Shown here: positions 1 to 7,235 of the stretch, piece after piece
Layout: every line of letters starts with the position of its first letter
Position numbering within the stretch: the stretch's first letter is position 1
Source: Nocardioides kongjuensis
GTDB lineage: Bacteria > Actinomycetota > Actinomycetes > Propionibacteriales > Nocardioidaceae
Direction of reading: 5' to 3'
NCBI RefSeq assembly: GCF_013409625.1
Contig: NZ_JACCBF010000001.1
Span: forward strand, 3,413,001-3,477,000
DNA length: 64,000 bases
The notes under the pieces: generated by a model
What the model was told of the DNA's origin: nothing
Seen by the model: the letters and a program-made list of their open reading frames with translations, nothing else
The model's database searches: none
Translations under genes and position numbers: made by a program

Positions 1-187
1 ACTGGTGCACGGTGGAGCGCGCCGAGGAGTCCCCGTCGCCACCACCGAGGCCGAGCACCTTGGTGCCGACGAGAGTGACGAGCGCGAGGACCAGGCCGAC
101 GCCCAGCGCGACCGCGACCAGCGCCACCAGCCCGTTGACGACGGGACGTTCGCCAGGGTGCTGCTGCTGGTCGCTCACCCGCCCCAT
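1..187 (-). CDS. Membrane-anchored protein, N-terminal fragment (partial)
   Basis: The reading frame runs off the left edge of the window, so only about 60 N-terminal residues are visible. A short polar N-terminus (DQQQHPGERP) is followed by one hydrophobic segment (NGLVALVAVALGVGLVLALV) and a Gly/Asp/Ser-rich stretch. This looks like a single-pass protein with its main domain outside the membrane. The start may be the ATG at 187 or a GTG at 178; the GTG would give the common MSDQ-type start. The gene points away from the window, so no function can be assigned. Confidence 0.5.
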   Translation of the reverse strand, partial: MGRVSDQQQHPGERPVVNGLVALVAVALGVGLVLALVTLVGTKVLGLGGGDGDSSARSTVHQ

Positions 188-208
188 TGTCCAGACGGGT
201 CCCAGAAA

Positions 209-640
209 TCAGAAACCGCGCGTCCAGACGACCTGCTCGTGGAGCCGGCGCGAGCGCCAGCCGTCCGTCGTGCGCACGAAGGCGTGGCGGTACAACCCGC
301 CCACCTCGACCACGCGCTCGCCACCCTTGCCGTCGGCGATGCGCATCGGGTTGTGGAAGTACGCCGCGACCGCGGCCTCGTCGCCGGAGTCGTCGAACTC
401 GTACGAGATCTGGCCGAGCATGTGGATCCGGTGCGTCGAGAAGCCGGGCAGCGCCTCGGCCAGCCACGCCTTGACCGCCGGGTAGGCGTCGGCGACGCCG
501 CCGCTCTCGGTGTAGTCGATCTGCGCGTCGGGGGTGAAGACCGTGTCGAGCCGGTCGAAGTCGCCCTCGTCGACGGCGAGGGTGTAGCGGGTGATCGCGT
601 CGGCGATCTCGGCGCGGTCGATCAGCTGTTGCAGCTCCAC
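209..640 (-). CDS. SnoaL/NTF2-like domain protein
   Basis: This 143-residue protein has the length and pattern of the single-domain SnoaL-like (NTF2-superfamily) proteins. The N-terminal helix EIADAITRYTLAVDEGDFDR is followed by a strand with D-x-x-I-D-Y-T, and the C-terminus has the family-type YRHAFVRTTDGWRSRRL sheet. Members include ketosteroid isomerase-like enzymes, polyketide cyclases and dehydratases. The GTG start at 640 has a good Shine-Dalgarno sequence (GAGGAGA) about 5 bases upstream. The gene lies 12 bp after an F420-type reductase gene on the same strand and is probably co-transcribed with it. The substrate is unknown; nearby KstR-type sites hint at lipid or steroid chemistry. 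Confidence 0.8.
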   Translation of the reverse strand: MELQQLIDRAEIADAITRYTLAVDEGDFDRLDTVFTPDAQIDYTESGGVADAYPAVKAWLAEALPGFSTHRIHMLGQISYEFDDSGDEAAVAAYFHNPMRIADGKGGERVVEVGGLYRHAFVRTTDGWRSRRLHEQVVWTRGF

Positions 641-652
641 GGGTCTCCTCGG

Positions 653-1138
653 TCAGCGGGGCTCGAGGACGACGACCGGGATCTCCCGGTCCGTCCAGGC
701 CTGGTAGTTGTCGAAGTCGGCGTACAGCTCGACCAGGCGCGGCCACAGCGCTGCGCGCTCGTCGGGCCCGGCGACCCGGGCGCGCACCGCGCGGCTGCGC
801 TCCCCCGGTACGGCGACCGTGGTGTCGGGGTTCGCGACGAGGTTGTGCAGCCACTGCGGGTTCCTCGGCAGCCCGCCCTGGGACGCGACGACGACCAGGT
901 CCGGTCCGTCGGCGAGGTAGAGCAGCGGGGTGGTGAACCGGGTGCCGCTCCGGCGGCCGACGTGGTCGAGCAGGAGCACCGGCACCGGCTTCCTCCAGCC
1001 CGCTCCGATCCGCCAGGTGGAACCGAGTCGCCCGTTGGTCAGCCGGTAGATGGCAACGTTCGCCTTGGCGCCGTACTTGATGACCTTCGCGACGATCGGC
1101 TTGTCGAGGCCGTCGGGCTTCGGCTTGGTCGCTGCCAT
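653..1138 (-). CDS. Deazaflavin (F420)-dependent nitroreductase-family protein (DUF385/Ddn)
   Basis: This protein of about 161 residues carries the family signature: a GRRSGTRFTTPLLYLADG strand pair, then ASQGGLPRNPQWLHNL and ANPDTTV. That signature is seen in mycobacterial Ddn-like F420H2-dependent quinone/nitro reductases and in proteins that bind the cofactor without known substrates. The ATG at 1138 is used here; a GTG at 1147 in the same frame would add three residues. It is transcribed divergently from the LLM-class oxidoreductase, and the KstR-like palindrome at 1160-1175 lies between them, so one repressor could control both genes. The family assignment is firm, the substrate is not known. 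Confidence 0.85.
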   Translation of the reverse strand: MAATKPKPDGLDKPIVAKVIKYGAKANVAIYRLTNGRLGSTWRIGAGWRKPVPVLLLDHVGRRSGTRFTTPLLYLADGPDLVVVASQGGLPRNPQWLHNLVANPDTTVAVPGERSRAVRARVAGPDERAALWPRLVELYADFDNYQAWTDREIPVVVLEPR

Positions 1139-1159
1139 GGGACTCACTCTGGCACAGAT

Positions 1160-1175
1160 CTAGAACACGTTCTAG
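1160..1175. promoter_or_regulatory. KstR-like operator (perfect palindrome)
   Basis: CTAGAACACGTTCTAG has perfect 7-bp arms around AC. It fits TnnAACnnGTTnnA, the published motif of the TetR-family cholesterol/lipid catabolism repressor KstR. It lies in the divergent gap between the F420-type reductase and the LLM oxidoreductase, 9 bp before the ATG of the latter. Two further matches occur at 4287-4300 and 42100-42113. Confidence 0.7.
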
Positions 1176-1184
1176 TGTGGGCTC

Positions 1185-2075
1185 ATGCGCTTCTCCTTCG
1201 CCGAGGGCATGACCCAGGCCGACTACTACGCCCCGCTCGCCCAGGCCTGCGAGGCCGCCGGGTACACCTCGATGACGATCGCGGACAGCCTGATCTACCC
1301 GCAGGAGTCGGACTCGAAGTACCCCTACACCGACACCGGGGACCGCGAGTTCCTGCTCGGCAAGCAGTTCATCGAGACCTTCATCCTGTGCGCGCACCTC
1401 TTCGCGGTGACCGAGACGCTGCGCCTCACGCCGTTCGTCCTCAAGCTGCCGATCCGCCCACCCGTGCTGGTCGCCAAGCAGGCCTCGTCGCTGGCCTACC
1501 TGTCCAAGAACCGCCTCGGCCTCGGCGTCGGCCTCTCGCCGTGGCCCGAGGACTTCGCCGCCCTCGGCGTGCCGTGGGAGAAGCGCGGCAAGCGGATGGA
1601 CGAGTGCATGGACATCCTGCGCGGCCTCACCCAGCCCGGCGACGAGCCGACCTTCTTCGGCTACCAGGGCGAGTTCTTCGACATCGAGCCCCTCCAGCAG
1701 TGCCCGGCGCCGACCGAGAGGATCCCGCTGCTCGTCGGCGGCCACTCGGACGCCGCCCTGCGCCGCGCCGTACGCAAGGGCGACGGGTGGATGCACGCCG
1801 GGGGCGACGGCGAGGAGCTCGACCGGCTGCTCACCCGGCTCGCGGAGATCCGCAAGGAGGAGGGCGACACCCGCGACGACTTCGAGGTGCACGTGATCTC
1901 GTACGACGCCTACACCCTCGACGGCATCAAGCGGCTCGAGGACAGGGGCGTCACCGACTGCATCGTCGGCTTCCGGGTGCCCTACATCAAGGGCCCCGAC
2001 ACCGAGCCGCTCGAGACCAAGATCAAGCACCTCGAGCAGTACGCCGAGAACATCATCGCGAAGGCGAACGGCTGA
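1185..2075 (+). CDS. LLM-class F420/flavin-dependent oxidoreductase
   Basis: This 296-residue protein has the length and fold signature of bacterial luciferase-like monooxygenases of the F420-dependent subgroup. Family segments are visible in order: RFSFAEGMTQADYYAPLAQA at the N-terminus, LPIRPPVLVAKQASSLAYLS, RLGLGVGLSPWPEDFAALG, RGKRMDECMDILRGL and IPLLVGGHSDAALRRAVRKGDGW. These form the TIM-barrel strands that bind the cofactor. The gene starts just downstream of a KstR-like palindrome, and its stop codon overlaps the ATG of the next gene by one base (TGATG). It is therefore probably the first gene of a KstR-type operon in lipid or steroid catabolism. The exact substrate is unknown. Confidence 0.88.
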   Translation: MRFSFAEGMTQADYYAPLAQACEAAGYTSMTIADSLIYPQESDSKYPYTDTGDREFLLGKQFIETFILCAHLFAVTETLRLTPFVLKLPIRPPVLVAKQASSLAYLSKNRLGLGVGLSPWPEDFAALGVPWEKRGKRMDECMDILRGLTQPGDEPTFFGYQGEFFDIEPLQQCPAPTERIPLLVGGHSDAALRRAVRKGDGWMHAGGDGEELDRLLTRLAEIRKEEGDTRDDFEVHVISYDAYTLDGIKRLEDRGVTDCIVGFRVPYIKGPDTEPLETKIKHLEQYAENIIAKANG

Positions 2076-3235
2076 TGTCCGCCTCGCTCGGGCTGACCGC
2101 TCCCCTGCAGGCGGCGATCGCCGAGGCCGAGGAGCTCATCGCGAACGCGCCGTTCATCAGGTCCGAGGCCGACCGGCTCGAGGGCTACGACTACCTGGCC
2201 GGCCGGATCCGGATGGCGATGCAGACCGCCTTCGACTACGACCTCGAGCAGCCGGTCTTCATCAACCCGACCCACCAGTTCTCCCGCCAGGGCCTCGACA
2301 ACCCGGACGCGGTCTACTTCAACGCCTACCTGCGCGAGGGCGTCGAGTACGTCGTGCGCGGTCGCCGCGGGACCTCCGCCGACCTCTCCTTCCAGGTGAT
2401 GGGCGGCAGCTACAGCGCGGACTCGGCCGCCACCTCGCTGATGGCCTTCGACGACCGCGAGCTCGAGATCGGGCCGGACGGCTCCTTCGAGTTCACCTAC
2501 GTCGCCGAGCCCGGCGCGAAGACGCTGATCGTGCGCGAGGTCTTCAACGACTGGGACACCGAGCTCCGCGGCACGCTCACCATCGAGCGGGTCGACACCA
2601 TCGGCTCGGCCCGGCGTCCGCTCTCCGAGGCGACGCTGCGCAAGAAGTACGAGGTGGCCGCGCGGTCGCTGACCAGCTCGATCCAGACCTGGTTCGCCTT
2701 CCCCCACTTCTTCCAGTACAAGGAGCCGGTCAACACCTTGACCGTGCCCGCCTCGACTCCCGGCGGCCTCTCCTCGCAGTTCTCCTCGATCGGCCACTAC
2801 GAGCTGGCCGAGGACGAGGCGATGATCGTGTCGGTCCCGCGCTGCGACGACTGCACCTACCAGGCGATCCAGGTCGGCTCGGACTGGTACGCCTCCACCG
2901 ACTACGAGACCCACCAGACCTCGCTCACCAAGGCCCAGGCCTCGTGCGACAGCGACGGCGTCCTGCGGTTCGTCATCTCCGAGCGGCCGCCCGGTCCCGA
3001 CGGCGCCCCGATCGCGAACTGGCTGGAGACCACCGGGCACCGCACCGGACCGATCATGCTGCGCTGGCAGCAGCTCACCCGCGAGCTGTCCGCCGCCGAC
3101 GGCCCGACGGTCGAGATCGTGCCGGTCACCGAGGTCGCCAAGCACCTGCCGGAGACGGTCGGCCTCTCGCCCCAGGAGTACGCCGAGCGGATCGCTGCGC
3201 GACAGCGCGCCGTCGCACGGCGGATGATCTCGTAG
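2075..3235 (+). CDS. DUF1214-domain protein
   Basis: The ATG at 2075 overlaps the upstream stop codon, giving 386 residues and tight translational coupling to the LLM oxidoreductase. The C-terminal part has the pattern of DUF1214: WYASTDYETHQTSL, an S-DGVLRFVIS strand, then PIANWLETTGHRTGPIMLRW. The N-terminal half contains a beta-rich region with YFNAYLREGVEYVVRGRRG and probably forms the sandwich domain that accompanies DUF1214. No signal peptide is visible. Its position suggests an accessory role in the same catabolic step as the oxidoreductase; no biochemical function is known for the family. Confidence 0.75.
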   Translation: MSASLGLTAPLQAAIAEAEELIANAPFIRSEADRLEGYDYLAGRIRMAMQTAFDYDLEQPVFINPTHQFSRQGLDNPDAVYFNAYLREGVEYVVRGRRGTSADLSFQVMGGSYSADSAATSLMAFDDRELEIGPDGSFEFTYVAEPGAKTLIVREVFNDWDTELRGTLTIERVDTIGSARRPLSEATLRKKYEVAARSLTSSIQTWFAFPHFFQYKEPVNTLTVPASTPGGLSSQFSSIGHYELAEDEAMIVSVPRCDDCTYQAIQVGSDWYASTDYETHQTSLTKAQASCDSDGVLRFVISERPPGPDGAPIANWLETTGHRTGPIMLRWQQLTRELSAADGPTVEIVPVTEVAKHLPETVGLSPQEYAERIAARQRAVARRMIS

Positions 3236-3286
3236 GGGTCCGCCAGCGCCGGCTCTCCGCTCGGAGCCCTGGCCCCGAGCGCAGGG

Positions 3287-4135
3287 TCAGGCAGGGATCC
3301 AGTCGAAGACGTCCGGGTTCGGTCCCTGACGACCGGCCTCGCCCTTGTCCAGCGCGGCCAGCGTCGCGACCTCGTCGGCGGTGAGCGCGAAGTCGAAGAC
3401 GTCGAAGTTCTCGGCCAGCCGGGCCTTGCTCAGCGACTTCGGGAACACGATGTCGCCACGGTCCAGCGCCCAGCGCAGCAGCACCTGGGCGGGAGTCCTG
3501 CCGTGACGCTCGGCGAGAGCGGTGACGGCCGGGTCGCTCAGCTCACCGCCGCCCTGCCCGAGCGGGGACCAGGCCTGGACGTGGGCGCCGTGGCCGGTGG
3601 TCGCGGCGCGGACGGCCTCGTTGGCGAAGTACGGGTGCACCTCGACCTGGTTGACGGCTGGGACGACGCCGGTGGCCGCGACGATCCGGTCGAGGTGGTC
3701 GGGCTGGAAGTTGGAGACGCCGACCGAGGTGGTCAGGCCGGCCTCGCGCAGCTCGATCAGCGCCTCCCACGTGGAGACGAAGTCGCCGTCGTACCGCGTG
3801 GGCAGCGGCCAGTGGATGAGGAACAGGTCGACCTTCTCGAGGCCGAGCTTGTCGAGCGAGACCTTGAGCGAGTCCTTGGCGGCAGCGGGCTCGTGGCGGT
3901 TGTTGTTGAGCTTGGTGGTGACGTACAGGTCCTCGCGGGCGAGTCCGGAGGCCGCGATCGCGGCGCCGACGCCCTCCTCGTTGCCGTACATCTGGGCCGT
4001 GTCGACGTGGCGGTAGCCGATCTCGAAGGCGTCGGACACCACGCGCTCGGTGTCGGCCGGCGGCACCTGCCACACGCCGAGGCCGAACTGGGGGATGGCG
4101 GTCTGGTCGTTGAGGTCGATCCGGGGAGTGCTCAC
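3287..4135 (-). CDS. Aldo/keto reductase
   Basis: This protein of 282 residues has the AKR tetrad in order: Asp and Tyr in GYRHVDTAQMYGNEEGVG, Lys in LYVTTKLNN and His in DLFLIHWPLP. GVSNFQPDHLDRI and the C-terminal IVFPKSLSKARLAENFDVF NADPH-binding segment follow. It reduces aldehydes or ketones with NADPH and is closest to the 2,5-diketo-gluconate reductase type. The GTG start at 4135 gives the usual MSTPRIDLNDQT opening; an ATG at 4156 is also in frame, but neither has a strong ribosome-binding site. It converges on the DUF1214 gene. Its upstream region contains the first composite palindromic element. Confidence 0.88.
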   Translation of the reverse strand: MSTPRIDLNDQTAIPQFGLGVWQVPPADTERVVSDAFEIGYRHVDTAQMYGNEEGVGAAIAASGLAREDLYVTTKLNNNRHEPAAAKDSLKVSLDKLGLEKVDLFLIHWPLPTRYDGDFVSTWEALIELREAGLTTSVGVSNFQPDHLDRIVAATGVVPAVNQVEVHPYFANEAVRAATTGHGAHVQAWSPLGQGGGELSDPAVTALAERHGRTPAQVLLRWALDRGDIVFPKSLSKARLAENFDVFDFALTADEVATLAALDKGEAGRQGPNPDVFDWIPA

Positions 4136-4196
4136 CCCTGGTGCAACCCGGAGCATCCTGGCGTATTCCGCCGGGTCGGCATCGAGCTTGGACGAC

Positions 4197-4266
4197 GAAA
4201 CTAGCGCTGGGACGACGATGCTTCCTCGTCCCAGCGCGAGTTTCACCGGCCGGCCGGTGAAACTGG
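4197..4266 (-). repeat. Composite palindromic repeat, copy 1
   Basis: This 70-bp element has four blocks. GAAACTAG is followed by a hairpin (4205-4236, 14-bp arms with one mismatch, TGCT loop), then CGAGTTTC, the palindrome ACCGGCCGGCCGGT and GAAACTGG. The last three blocks form a 26-bp perfect palindrome core. The same arrangement is found in reverse complement at 21819-21888. It lies in the divergent region between the aldo/keto reductase and SDR genes, next to the KstR-like site. No open reading frame is needed to explain it, so it is best read as a REP-like intergenic repeat. Confidence 0.8.
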
Positions 4267-4286
4267 TGCCACCCCTTCCCCAAAAC

Positions 4287-4300
4287 TGAAACACGTTCTA
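4287..4300. promoter_or_regulatory. KstR-like operator
   Basis: TGAAACACGTTCTA matches TnnAACnnGTTnnA and shares the AACACGTTCTAGT half with the site at 1160-1175. It is 11 bp upstream of the ATG of the SDR gene at 4312, where a bound repressor would block transcription start. Confidence 0.6.
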
Positions 4301-4311
4301 GTCTGTCCGCC

Positions 4312-5106
4312 ATGGTGGATCTGCTGACGGACAAGGTCATCGTGCTCTCCGGCGTCGGGCCGGGCCTGGGCCGCTCGCTCGGCGAGGAGGCGGCCCGGAT
4401 GGGCGCGGACCTCGTGCTCGCGAGCCGGACGCCCAAGCGGCTGGAGAAGATGGCGGAGACGGTGCGCTCCCACGGGCGCCGCGCGCTCGTCGTACCGACC
4501 GACATCACCGACGAGGACCAGCGCAAGGCGCTCGTCGAGGCGGCTCTCGACGAGTTCGGCAAGGTCGACTGCCTGATCAACAACGCGTTCGGCATCCCGC
4601 CCATGGACCCGATCAGCACCCTGGACCTGGAGGGCCTGCGCAACGCCAACGAGACCAACGTCTTCGCGCCGCTGCGCCTGTCCGCCCTGTTCGCCGACGC
4701 CCTCGCACAGACCGAGGACAAGATCGGCGGCTCGGTGATCATGATCAACTCCTGCGTCATCTACAGCAGCCAGCCGGAGTACTCCGGCTACAAGCTGTCG
4801 AAGGGCACCCTCGAGCACCTCGCCCAGTCGCTGGCCACCGAGCTCGGCCCCCGCGGCATCCGGGTCAACAGCGTCGCGCCGTCCTACATCTACGAGGACG
4901 TCAACAAGGCCTACTTCGACTGGATCGCCCAGGAGTCGGGGCGCACCCACGAGGACGTGTACGCCGAGAAGGCCGCGCCCACCGACCTCAAGCGTCTCGC
5001 CACTCCCGACGAGGTCGCGAGGGCCACGCTCTTCCTCGCCTCCGACCTGGCCTCGGCCGTGACCGGTCAGATGCTGAACGTCGACTGCGGCGAGTTCCAC
5101 GCATGA
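4312..5106 (+). CDS. Short-chain dehydrogenase/reductase (SDR)
   Basis: This 264-residue classical SDR has a TGxxxGxG-type nucleotide loop (SGVGPGLGRSLG), VPTDITDEDQ, a NNA motif (LINNAFG), the catalytic Ser strand (IMINSCV), the YxxxK pair in SGYKLSKG and the AxELGPRGIRVNSVAPSYI segment. It should oxidise or reduce a hydroxyl/keto group with NAD(P). It is preceded by a KstR-like site, and its last four bases overlap the start of the sulfotransferase gene (ATGA), so the two form one operon. Because of the operator, a role in steroid or branched-lipid breakdown is the best guess. Confidence 0.9.
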   Translation: MVDLLTDKVIVLSGVGPGLGRSLGEEAARMGADLVLASRTPKRLEKMAETVRSHGRRALVVPTDITDEDQRKALVEAALDEFGKVDCLINNAFGIPPMDPISTLDLEGLRNANETNVFAPLRLSALFADALAQTEDKIGGSVIMINSCVIYSSQPEYSGYKLSKGTLEHLAQSLATELGPRGIRVNSVAPSYIYEDVNKAYFDWIAQESGRTHEDVYAEKAAPTDLKRLATPDEVARATLFLASDLASAVTGQMLNVDCGEFHA

Positions 5107-6260
5107 GCGAGCCCCGCCAGCGCGCGGACGTCGGCACCTTCGAGGACATCTGCGACGCCGCCACCCGCACCACCGGCCTGACCGACTTCGGCTTCGCCGA
5201 CGCGCCCGGTCACGAGGAGGCGTTCCGGGTGCTGGTCGAGGACCTCGGCTCCGCCGAGGCCGGCCTGACCGGGGTGGGCAACTACTTCATGCGCTCGCAG
5301 GTCAAGAGCTCGCTCGTGGCCCGCCTGCTCACCCAGGCCCGGTTCACCGAGTTCCCCCAGCACGCGGACGTCGTCATCGAGCGGCCGATCTTCGTTCTCG
5401 GCCTCCCCCGCACGGGTACGACGGCCCTGAGCCGCCTGCTCTGCGCCGACCCGGCCCACCAGGGCCTGGAGATGTGGCTGACCGAGTTCCCCCAGCCCCG
5501 CCCGCCGCGGGAGACCTGGGAGGACGACCCGATCTTCAACGCCATGCAGGCGGCGTTCCGCGAGCACCACATCACGAACCCGGAGTTCATGGGCATCCAC
5601 TACTCCGACGCCACCGAGCCCGAGGAGTGCTGGCGCGTGCTGCGCCAGACCGGCAAGTCGCTCGGCTTCGAGTCGCTGGCCCACGTGCCGGCGTACTCCC
5701 GCTGGCTGGCGACCCAGTCCTGGACCGACGCCTACGAGCGGCACCGCCAGAACCTGCAGCTGATCGGCCTCAACGACCAGGACAAGCGCTGGGTGCTCAA
5801 GAACCCCTCGCACCTGATCGCCCTCGACGCGCTGCTCGATGTCTACCCCGACGCGCTGGTCGTGATGACCCAGCGCGACCCGGTCACCTCGGTCGCCTCC
5901 GCCTGCTCGCTGTCGGCCGAGGCGACCGACGGCCACTCAACGACCTTCGTCGGCGAGACCCTCGGCCGCGACCAGCTCGGGCACCTCACCCGCCAGTGGG
6001 ACGCCTTCTGGCAGGCCCGGGAGAAGGCCGACGAGAGCCAGTTCTTCGACGTCGACTACCGCGGCTTCGTGCAGGACCCGGTCGGCACCGTCGGCGCGAT
6101 CTACGACGCCTTCGGCCTCACCTGGAGCCAGGCTGCGCAGGACGCCGTCCGCAGGCTCGACGAGGAGTCGCGCAGCGGGCCGCGCCGCCCCGCCCACCAG
6201 TACGACCTCGCGGACTACGGCATCACGCAGGACGAGGTCCGGGAGTCGTTCGCGCGCTGA
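5103..6260 (+). CDS. Sulfotransferase-family protein
   Basis: This 385-residue protein carries the PAPS 5'-phosphosulfate loop LGLPRTGTTALSRLL at about residue 97 and a 3'-phosphate-binding region around VVMTQRDPVTSVAS. The longer N-terminal domain is typical of actinobacterial Sulfotransfer_3-type proteins. Such genes are common in mycobacterial and nocardioform lipid loci. The start overlaps the SDR stop codon. The gene ends directly against the stop codon of the convergent VOC-family gene. Whether it transfers sulfate is not established; many family members in this context have no assigned substrate. Confidence 0.83.
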   Translation: MSEPRQRADVGTFEDICDAATRTTGLTDFGFADAPGHEEAFRVLVEDLGSAEAGLTGVGNYFMRSQVKSSLVARLLTQARFTEFPQHADVVIERPIFVLGLPRTGTTALSRLLCADPAHQGLEMWLTEFPQPRPPRETWEDDPIFNAMQAAFREHHITNPEFMGIHYSDATEPEECWRVLRQTGKSLGFESLAHVPAYSRWLATQSWTDAYERHRQNLQLIGLNDQDKRWVLKNPSHLIALDALLDVYPDALVVMTQRDPVTSVASACSLSAEATDGHSTTFVGETLGRDQLGHLTRQWDAFWQAREKADESQFFDVDYRGFVQDPVGTVGAIYDAFGLTWSQAAQDAVRRLDEESRSGPRRPAHQYDLADYGITQDEVRESFAR

Positions 6261-6629
6261 TCACGCGGCCGTCACCCGGCACAGGCAGAACGGGTGGCCC
6301 GCCGGGTCGAGGAACACCCGGAAGGACGTGCCGGGCTGGTGGGGGTGCTTGGTCGCACCCAGCGCGAGCGTCGCCGTCTCGGCTTTGTCGAGGTCGTCGA
6401 CGTCGACGTCGAGGTGCACCTGCTGCGGCACGTCCTGCCCCGGCCAGTCGGGGGCCCGGTAGTCGTCGACCCGCTGCAGCTGGATCGAGCGGTCGCCGGA
6501 CCACACCGAGCCCCAGGAGCCGTCCTCCTCCACGGCGGACTCCCAGCCGAGCAGGGCGGCGTAGAAGTCGGCGAGGACCCGGGGCTCGGGGCAGTCGATG
6601 ACGAACTGGGGGTTGCGTGCGATGGCCAT
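6261..6629 (-). CDS. VOC (glyoxalase/bleomycin-resistance fold) family protein
   Basis: This is a 122-residue single VOC module. It opens with VIDCPEPRVLADFYAALLGWE, continues with a mid-protein QVHLDVDVDDLDKAETATLALGA helix and ends with VFLDPAGHPFCLCRV. That is the beta-alpha-beta-beta-beta pattern of the family with a terminal metal-ligand-like strand. Members include glyoxalases, dioxygenases and antibiotic-binding proteins; nothing in the sequence picks one. It is convergent with the sulfotransferase and divergent from the next gene. Confidence 0.82.
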   Translation of the reverse strand: MAIARNPQFVIDCPEPRVLADFYAALLGWESAVEEDGSWGSVWSGDRSIQLQRVDDYRAPDWPGQDVPQQVHLDVDVDDLDKAETATLALGATKHPHQPGTSFRVFLDPAGHPFCLCRVTAA

Positions 6630-6740
6630 GGACCGAACCTAGGCCGGACCTCCGACACCGGACCGCCCGTTCACGCTCCTGTCCACAGGCCCGCCGCGCG
6701 CTTGTTTGTCCACAGCCGCGAGCGGCCGAGGCTGCCGGGC

Positions 6741-7235
6741 ATGACCACCTCCGGCACACCGTCCCTCAGCCTCGCCGTCCCCCGCCGCTGGGCCACCTTC
6801 GACGACCCGGCGCCGGGCGTCGCCCTCGTCTCCCGGGCGCCCACCCCCACCCCGTCCGGCTTCACCCCCGAGCTCACGCTGCGCACCGGACCGGTCGACG
6901 CCCCGACCCTCGCCGACTGGCGCCGGGAGGCGATGGCGGCGCTCGCCCTCCAGCTCGACGACCTCGAGGTCGAGGACACCGACGAGGTCGACCTCGACGG
7001 CGAGCCGGTCGGCTATGCGCGGTTCTCCCACCTCATCGGTGGGATCGACGTCGTGTGCGACCAGTGGGCTTGGCTGCGCGGAGGGATCGGCGTCACCCTG
7101 ACCGGCACGGTCGCGCGGGTCGACTACGCCGACTACGCCGACCTGTTCGAGGACGTCGCGGCGACCGTCCGGACCGGAGGCGGGGTCAGCGCGCGCGCAC
7201 CCGGATCCGCGCCCCCCGCCGGGGCACGCTGGTGA
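6741..7235 (+). CDS. Hypothetical protein (single-domain, about 164 aa)
   Basis: The ATG at 6741 gives 164 residues with no signal peptide. The order of strands and the central VGYARFSHLIGGIDVVCDQWAWLRGGIGVTLTGTV resemble the DUF1795/LpqN-like family of small alpha/beta proteins, but the match is only by eye. The last 50 bases overlap the 3' end of the convergent cytochrome P450 gene. The real C-terminus (GGGVSARAPGSAPPAG) is therefore low-complexity and may result from stop-codon loss in the past. Confidence 0.6.
   Translation: MTTSGTPSLSLAVPRRWATFDDPAPGVALVSRAPTPTPSGFTPELTLRTGPVDAPTLADWRREAMAALALQLDDLEVEDTDEVDLDGEPVGYARFSHLIGGIDVVCDQWAWLRGGIGVTLTGTVARVDYADYADLFEDVAATVRTGGGVSARAPGSAPPAGARW

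Noticed and set aside
5..2074. Very long open frame upstream of, and in frame with, the DUF1214 gene
   Set aside because: High GC removes stop codons by chance. The frame crosses three recognised genes, its first 690 residues are Arg/Pro/Asp-rich without domain pattern, and the true start is the ATG at 2075 coupled to the LLM gene.
3251..3268. GGCTC/GAGCC hairpin between the convergent DUF1214 and aldo/keto reductase genes as a terminator
   Set aside because: Only five base pairs with an 8-base loop and no T run; too weak to call.
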